A stretch of DNA of 35,031 bases from Oscillospiraceae bacterium (lineage in GTDB: Bacteria; Bacillota; Clostridia; Oscillospirales; CAG-272). Numbering within the stretch: the first letter of the stretch is position 1; the number at the start of each line of letters is the position of its first letter. This document shows positions 30,432 to 35,031 of the stretch, piece by piece. The stretch spans positions 1 to 35,031 of the forward strand of contig SVQZ01000026.1 in assembly GCA_015065105.1 (NCBI GenBank), in the 5' to 3' direction. A program made the position numbers and the translations under genes. The notes below the pieces were generated by a model. It saw nothing but the letters and a program-made list of their open reading frames with translations, was not told the DNA's origin and searched no databases.

Positions 30432-31004
30432 ATGTCGAGTATTACAAAATGCTGGAGAGAAGAGGATTTCAGACGGGAGCTTAAGAAGCTTGATGAAAAG
30501 GTGAGACGTGAAAAGGGAATAGAGCTTATAGGAGCAGAGCTCGATATTAAGTTACTTACCAAGGGCAGGTATTACGGTCGGTATTGGTATAATCCCCCTT
30601 CCTTTGACTTTAATCTGAAAATATTTAACAGTGATATTCCCGAAAACTGCGCCCTGGATATTATCCGTCACGAGTATGCCCATTACTACAATCATGTGGT
30701 CAACGGGGGATACGGTCACGGCAAGCTTTTTAAAGGCTCCTGCGACGTAGTGGGTGCCGAACCGAGTACCTATTATAAAAAGTCCTTTGAAAACAGAGAA
30801 AAGAAGAAGGAAGAAAGAAAGACGATGGTCTTTTCAAGCGTGCTTAAGCTCGGACAGAAGGTATGCCACCCGAAATACCGTGTAGGAGAAGTGATATCGA
30901 TATCGGAACGGACTGATACGGCAATGCTTGAGATATTATTTCCCGATTACGGTATAAAGTATATTGACGAGTTATGGTTGAGATCCAACGGAAAGGTGTT
31001 ATGA
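30432..31004 (+). CDS. SprT-like zinc metalloprotease with Tudor-like tail
   Basis: 190 residues. HEYAH (80-84) and GHG (His96) give the HExxH plus third-His zinc site of SprT/Spartan-type proteases, enzymes linked to removal of DNA-protein crosslinks. The last 50 residues (LGQKVCHPKYRVGEVISISE, then LEILFPDYGIKYID) resemble the Tudor-like C-terminus of PcrA/UvrD, which contacts RNA polymerase. The two are joined by a charged linker (NREKKKEERK). ATG 30432 follows AAAGGAG. Confidence 0.75.
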   Translation: MSSITKCWREEDFRRELKKLDEKVRREKGIELIGAELDIKLLTKGRYYGRYWYNPPSFDFNLKIFNSDIPENCALDIIRHEYAHYYNHVVNGGYGHGKLFKGSCDVVGAEPSTYYKKSFENREKKKEERKTMVFSSVLKLGQKVCHPKYRVGEVISISERTDTAMLEILFPDYGIKYIDELWLRSNGKVL

Positions 31005-31807
31005 TGATATATAAAAGCTTTTTGTTAAGCAATGACGCAATATCCCTGTATGAAGAAAGAACGGAGTGCTTCAGAGAGAACCTCGGCAGCTCCGAGGCTT
31101 GCAAAAAATATAACGCTATAAGCGAAGAACGTATCAGGCAGATAGTCAGACGCAGTATCGAAAGGATGGGACTTTCATCAAAAGAACAGGAAGCGGCTCT
31201 TTTGTTGCTGACGGGTACTTTAAGATCTGATGTTATACAAACGAGCGGATTTTCGAACAAAGAAATATCCGTACTTATAAAAAAGCTTGAAGAAAAGGCA
31301 GAATATTTTGCGTTTTCCGAATATGAGCTTCGTATTATAAAATGTTGTTTTTCAAGTATGGAAAAGGGGAGGATGAAATTTCTTTATTCGCTTTCTTCCT
31401 TCTGTGAAAAAACGGGTACAGAGAAAAAAGATATTATCGCTATTGAAAACCTGTTGCTTTCCGAAAAATACGGTATCGGTAAGGAATGCGCCGAAAAAAC
31501 GAAGCAAATTCTGAATTCCCCCGATATGAACGGAATTTGCGAAGAGGAGGTACTGTATGTGATAAGAGCTGTAGGCAGTGCGATTACGGCATATAAAGCT
31601 TTTGAAAAAGAGGAATACAAAAGGGCGGCAAGGGAATGGCATTCGCGTAAAGCTTGCTGCCGGGAGGATATCAGAGAGCTCTGTAAAACGCAAGGGTATG
31701 AGCTTAAAAAAATGCTCAGAGCCTACAAAGCTCTTGGCTTTAAAATTACTACAGGGTGCAGAAGGTCTCAAAAAAGCATAAGTTCTCTTTTTGACGCTGA
31801 TGAATAA
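31001..31807 (+). CDS. Unknown protein with sigma-region-4-like helix
   Basis: 268 residues from ATG 31001, overlapping the SprT stop by 4 nt (ATGA). The segment ACKKYNAISEERIRQIVRRS (about 33-52) looks like the DNA-reading helix of sigma region 4.2 (SRERVRQIExxA). The rest is helical with an IRQIVRRSIERMG continuation and Cys-rich patches (RKACCREDIRELC). No region 2 is present, so it is not a complete sigma factor. The frame extends upstream to 30974 but the overlap start is better supported (GGAAAGGTG). No named family. Confidence 0.6.
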   Translation: MMIYKSFLLSNDAISLYEERTECFRENLGSSEACKKYNAISEERIRQIVRRSIERMGLSSKEQEAALLLLTGTLRSDVIQTSGFSNKEISVLIKKLEEKAEYFAFSEYELRIIKCCFSSMEKGRMKFLYSLSSFCEKTGTEKKDIIAIENLLLSEKYGIGKECAEKTKQILNSPDMNGICEEEVLYVIRAVGSAITAYKAFEKEEYKRAAREWHSRKACCREDIRELCKTQGYELKKMLRAYKALGFKITTGCRRSQKSISSLFDADE

Positions 31808-31809
31808 TA

Positions 31810-31838
31810 TTGCAAAATTCTCTTTTAGGTGCTATAAT
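31810..31838 (+). promoter_or_regulatory. Promoter of SGNH hydrolase gene
   Basis: TTGCAA (31810-31815), 17-bp spacer, extended -10 TGC-TATAAT (31830-31838). Confidence 0.75.
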
Positions 31839-31865
31839 AAATAAAAAACAGAAAAGAGAAATGCC

Positions 31866-32528
31866 ATGAAGATCTTATTTATAGGAAACAGCTATACCTT
31901 TGATAATTCCCTTGCAAAAATGTTTGAAGCCCTTGCGAATGAGAACGGTAAGGAGGTAAGTGCTTTTTCGGTTGCTCCCGGCGGAAGAGAGCTTCTTGAT
32001 TATGAAAAAAGAGATGAAGCGACAATTGAGCTCGAAGGGCTTATATCGGAAAATCTTTTTGACGTATGCTTTATACAGGAAGAAAGCACTATGCCCATGA
32101 AGGCGTATGACCGTTTTGAGAAGGGTGTTAAAATAATTCTTGAGATGCTTGGCGAAAAGGCAAAAAGGGTTATTTTGTTTAATACGTGGGGAAGAAAAGA
32201 AGGCTGTCCCGAAACTCTTCCCGAATACGGCTGGACAAATGAAAGCATGACCATGGGTCTTTGGGAGGGTTATTCAAAGGCGGCGCAGAAGTTTGGATTG
32301 TCAATTTCTGCAGTCGGCTTGAATTTTTTCGAAATTAATACAAATCATAAGGATATCGATCTTTATAATGAGGATCTTGCACATCCTTCATATAAGGGCA
32401 GCTGTCTTGCCTGCATGACTCATTATTATACCGTTTTCGGAGAACCTCCCGCATCTACGTCCACTCTTAAGCTTTCGGCAAAGGAGACGGAAATTTTCAA
32501 AAATACAATATGCAAAAAACATAAGTGA
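31866..32528 (+). CDS. SGNH/GDSL-like hydrolase
   Basis: 220 residues. IGNSYT at residues 6-11 (nucleophilic Ser9) and DLAHPSYKG (Asp-x-x-His, about 177-185) are the ends of the SGNH catalytic triad. FIQEESTMP may carry the oxyanion-hole region and GLNFFEINTNH a later strand. No signal peptide is seen, so it is likely cytosolic. Acyl or carbohydrate ester substrate unknown. The start is the ATG at 31866; the ATG at 31861 is out of frame. No clear terminator follows. Confidence 0.8.
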   Translation: MKILFIGNSYTFDNSLAKMFEALANENGKEVSAFSVAPGGRELLDYEKRDEATIELEGLISENLFDVCFIQEESTMPMKAYDRFEKGVKIILEMLGEKAKRVILFNTWGRKEGCPETLPEYGWTNESMTMGLWEGYSKAAQKFGLSISAVGLNFFEINTNHKDIDLYNEDLAHPSYKGSCLACMTHYYTVFGEPPASTSTLKLSAKETEIFKNTICKKHK

Positions 32529-32643
32529 TTTGAAATTTCTGCATATCAAACAAAATTTAAGGCTGATTTGTGATAAGTTGCTGAAAAGATAACGCTTTGT
32601 TATATCAAACTTGACAAAAACGTGAATATTTTATAAATAAATA

Positions 32644-32672
32644 TTGCGTTTTTCCGGAAGTTGTGGTATAAT
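32644..32672 (+). promoter_or_regulatory. Promoter of membrane pyrophosphatase
   Basis: TTGCGT (32644-32649), 17-bp spacer, TATAAT (32667-32672). A second possible start is TTGACA (32611-32616) with TATAAA (32632-32637) but a short 15-bp spacer. Confidence 0.7.
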
Positions 32673-32757
32673 CTATAATTACATAGAGCACATTTGAGTA
32701 ATTGTTACAAAAATGTGACTTTGTGAATCTTTTCTCAAATTGTCTGGAGATGACAAA

Positions 32758-34902
32758 ATGGATAAAATTTTAGTAATATTGACTTTCGCAGCAGCGGCTT
32801 TGGCACTATTGTTTGCCTTTATTACTTCACGAAGAGTTCTGGGCTTTTCGGAAGGTACCGACAAAATGAAGAAGATCTCAGGCTCAATAAGGCAGGGTGC
32901 CAATGCGTACCTTAAGCGTCAGTATAAGGTAGTTATTATCTTCTTTGCTGTAATGTTTGTGATACTTAGTGTAATGGCTGTCTTTAAGCTCTTGACACCC
33001 TATGTACCCTTTGCCTTTATTACAGGCGGTTTCTTCTCCGCATTGTCCGGATTTATCGGTATGAAGATAGCTACTGCAGCTAATACAAGAACTGCAAATG
33101 CCTGTCAGGAGGGTCTTAACAGAGGTCTCCGCGTAGCCTTTTCTGCGGGAAGCGTTATGGGATTTACCGTAGTAGGTCTCGGACTCCTTGATATATCGGT
33201 ATGGTTTTTCCTTTTGAAATTCATATTTAAGCTTGAACCCGAGGCTATAACAAGCGCAATGCTTACTTTTGGTATGGGAGCATCCTCTATGGCGCTTTTT
33301 GCAAGAGTAGGCGGAGGTGTATTCACCAAGGCGGCAGACGTTGGAGCAGACCTTGTAGGTAAGGTTGAGGCAGGTATTCCCGAGGATGACCCCCGTAACC
33401 CCGCCGTTATAGCCGATAATGTGGGCGATAACGTTGGTGACGTTGCAGGTATGGGTGCTGACCTTTACGAATCCTACGTCGGTTCGATCATTTCCGCTTG
33501 TGCTCTCGGCGTTGTGGCGGCATCCAATTTCAATAAGGTCAACGGCATCAAGGCTATGGCACTTCCTCTGCTTATCGCGGCGGTAGGTATAGTAGCATCT
33601 ATTTTAGGTACATTCCTTGTAAGAACAAAAGAGGGTGCTACTCAGAAGCAGCTTCTCGGTTCACTTTCCCGCGGTACGAATTTCTCCGCTATTCTTATTG
33701 CTATAGCGGCATTCCCCTTGGTATATTTCGTTTTGGGTTCAGAATTGTGGTTGCTTTATTTCTCAATACTTGCAGGTCTTGTGGCAGGTGTTCTTATAGG
33801 ACAGGCAACAGAGTATTTCACTTCTGACAGCTATAAGCCCACAAGGAATCTTGCGGCTACCTCCGAAACAGGTACGGCTACCATAATCATCGGCGGTCTC
33901 TCGGTAGGTATGCTTTCCACTCTTCTTCCCATAATCATAATTGCTGTTGCAATTCTTGTTGCATATTTCGTTCCCGCCATCGGTCTTGAAGAAAAGATCG
34001 CTTCCTCTGTAGGTCTTTACGGTATAGCTTTGGCGGCGGTAGGTATGCTCTCTACTCTCGGTATCACCCTCGCAACAGACGCTTACGGCCCTGTTGCTGA
34101 TAACGCAGGCGGTATCGCGGAAATGGCGGGCCTTCCTAAGGAGGTAAGACAGAGAACGGATGCTCTCGACTCCCTCGGCAACACCACGGCAGCAACAGGC
34201 AAGGGCTTTGCTATCGGCTCTGCGGCACTTACCGCACTTGCTCTTATCGCTTCTTATATCAGCGAGATCAAGGCGCTTTTGGGCGAAGGAACAGAAGCCT
34301 TTGACAAGTTTATTTCCGACCTTTCTATCACCAATCCCACAGTTCTTGTAGGACTCTTTGTGGGTGCGTGCTTACCCTTCGTATTCGCTGCGCTTACCAT
34401 GAATTCGGTTGGCAGAGCGGCACAGAGCGTTGTTAAAGAAGTACGCCGTCAGTTCAAGCAGATCCCCGGTCTTATGGAAGGAAAGGGAGAAGCTGATTAC
34501 GCAAGCTGTGTTGACCTTTGTACAAGGGCAAGTCTTAAGGAGATGATACTTCCCACAGTTGTTGCAGTAGTAGTCCCCGTTGTTGTCGGTATGATCCTCG
34601 GATGCACCGGTGTTGTAGGTATGCTTGCAGGCGCAACCGTTTCGGGCTTCCTTATGGCGGTATTTATGTCTAACTCGGGCGGTGCCTGGGATAATGCCAA
34701 GAAGTATATCGAAAGCGGTGTTCACGGCGGTAAGGGTTCGGATAATCATAAGGCGGCGGTTGTAGGCGATACAGTCGGCGACCCCTTCAAGGATACCTCC
34801 GGTCCTGCTATCAACATTCTTATAAAGCTTCTTTCGATGGTTTCCATCGTATTTGCGGCATTGGTTGCAAACTATTCCTTGATAGGAATGCTGATGAAAT
34901 AA
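32758..34902 (+). CDS. hppA: Membrane-bound pyrophosphatase (ion-pumping)
   Basis: 714 residues with about 16 membrane helices, full length. It couples pyrophosphate hydrolysis to H+ or Na+ export. The signature [13 protein letters not shown], followed by [19 protein letters not shown], is the Mg-pyrophosphate site. A second acidic cluster is [19 protein letters not shown], and the end [18 protein letters not shown] is intact. [10 protein letters not shown] carries Ala where K+-independent enzymes have Lys, so a K+-dependent type is indicated. The ion pumped cannot be settled by eye. ATG 32758 follows TGGAGATG; the upstream TTG 32740 is rejected. Confidence 0.96.
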   Translation: MDKILVILTFAAAALALLFAFITSRRVLGFSEGTDKMKKISGSIRQGANAYLKRQYKVVIIFFAVMFVILSVMAVFKLLTPYVPFAFITGGFFSALSGFIGMKIATAANTRTANACQEGLNRGLRVAFSAGSVMGFTVVGLGLLDISVWFFLLKFIFKLEPEAITSAMLTFGMGASSMALFARVGGGVFTKAADVGADLVGKVEAGIPEDDPRNPAVIADNVGDNVGDVAGMGADLYESYVGSIISACALGVVAASNFNKVNGIKAMALPLLIAAVGIVASILGTFLVRTKEGATQKQLLGSLSRGTNFSAILIAIAAFPLVYFVLGSELWLLYFSILAGLVAGVLIGQATEYFTSDSYKPTRNLAATSETGTATIIIGGLSVGMLSTLLPIIIIAVAILVAYFVPAIGLEEKIASSVGLYGIALAAVGMLSTLGITLATDAYGPVADNAGGIAEMAGLPKEVRQRTDALDSLGNTTAATGKGFAIGSAALTALALIASYISEIKALLGEGTEAFDKFISDLSITNPTVLVGLFVGACLPFVFAALTMNSVGRAAQSVVKEVRRQFKQIPGLMEGKGEADYASCVDLCTRASLKEMILPTVVAVVVPVVVGMILGCTGVVGMLAGATVSGFLMAVFMSNSGGAWDNAKKYIESGVHGGKGSDNHKAAVVGDTVGDPFKDTSGPAINILIKLLSMVSIVFAALVANYSLIGMLMK

Positions 34903-34956
34903 ATAGGTTCTATACTAAATGTTGGGGTGAAACCTAACAGATAGGCAAAAAAAGAT

Positions 34957-35027
34957 GAGCATATCTGAAAAAATCTGATAGAATGAAGTTGACAGACAAA
35001 CATTCATCGGAGGTTTCGGATATGCTC
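34957..35027 (+). promoter_or_regulatory. Hairpin sequestering a start codon
   Basis: GAGCATATCTGAAA (34957-34970) pairs with TTTCGGATATGCTC (35014-35027), one G-T pair. The right arm covers the ATG at 35022 and directly abuts GGAGG (35009-35013). In read-through RNA it would hide the start. Confidence 0.6.
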
Positions 35028-35031
35028 AATT
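35022..35031 (+). CDS. Truncated open frame, possible transposase start
   Basis: ATG 35022 follows GGAGG at 35009-35013. Only three codons (M-L-N) lie in the window, so the product cannot be identified. Context (IS-like end, sequestering hairpin) suggests a transposase. Confidence 0.3.

Larger units (their letters stand above)
34906..35031 (+). mobile_element. Possible left end of an insertion sequence
   Basis: Just after the pyrophosphatase gene the sequence GGTTCTATACTAAATGTTGG starts a segment that resembles ISL3-type ends (GGYTCTnn then GGGGTGAAACC). It leads to GGAGG and an ATG at the window edge. The element is cut, so no right end or target duplication can be checked. The family call is tentative. 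Confidence 0.35.

Overview
The window looks like chromosomal DNA of a low-to-mid GC anaerobic Firmicute, most likely a gut Clostridia member (Oscillospiraceae or Ruminococcaceae-like). This rests on AGGAGG-type ribosome sites, canonical TTGnnn-17-TATAAT promoters, DUF4317, DUF3267 and NimA-like genes, a membrane pyrophosphatase of K+-dependent type, and a large set of XRE regulators. The species cannot be fixed from the sequence alone.

Layout. (1) 1-920: end of an rRNA operon (23S 3' end, tRNA-Lys, two tandem 5S genes, tRNA-Asn), then a terminator, part of which is repeated 247 bp downstream around a structured non-coding stretch. (2) 1039-3620: consensus promoter driving an HNH endonuclease with five homing-endonuclease-associated repeats, a HAD hydrolase and a GNAT acetyltransferase. 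(3) 3.6-24.7 kb: an accessory region with ten XRE/Cro-type regulators (SKWE or SRWE recognition helices) whose C-terminal parts all differ: TPR-like, membrane, zinc ribbon, winged-helix-like, beta-helix. Between them lie an ECF sigma factor with a 390-residue extension, a DUF1835-like protein, YbaK, a MazG gene broken by one stop codon, PAP2, NimA-like, DUF4432, DUF4143 ATPase, methyltransferase, DUF4317, a PD-(D/E)XK-like protein and a DUF3267 zincin. Most transcription units have their own promoter with a 17-bp spacer. (4) 24.7-25.8 kb: a zinc-dependent phospholipase C-like gene and a terminator/repeat region. (5) 25.8-31.8 kb: a tightly packed cassette of ClpP-like peptidase, Sel1 plus degenerate Lon-like AAA+ protein, soluble VirD4/TraG-like DNA-pump ATPase, FtsK-gamma-like winged-helix protein, SprT-like zinc protease with a Tudor-like tail, and a protein with a sigma-region-4-like helix. 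(6) 31.8-35.0 kb: SGNH hydrolase, membrane pyrophosphatase, and what may be the left end of an insertion sequence cut by the window edge.

Three things are not explained by gene calling. First, the ClpP/Lon-like/VirD4/FtsK-gamma-like/SprT cassette has no relaxase, VirB4 or mating-pair genes in view; it reads as a DNA-translocase plus protease system and is the best candidate for an undescribed system here. Second, a dyad TYAACY-N3-RGTTRA lies 48-53 bp upstream of the -10 box of five XRE genes and the DUF1835-like gene, which points to a shared regulator. Third, a 41-nt stem element beginning TCGGGC and ending GCCCGA occurs eight times in non-coding DNA, usually beside a second hairpin whose stem sequence changes between copies while pairing is kept.

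All functional names are from reading motifs by eye; no database search was possible.
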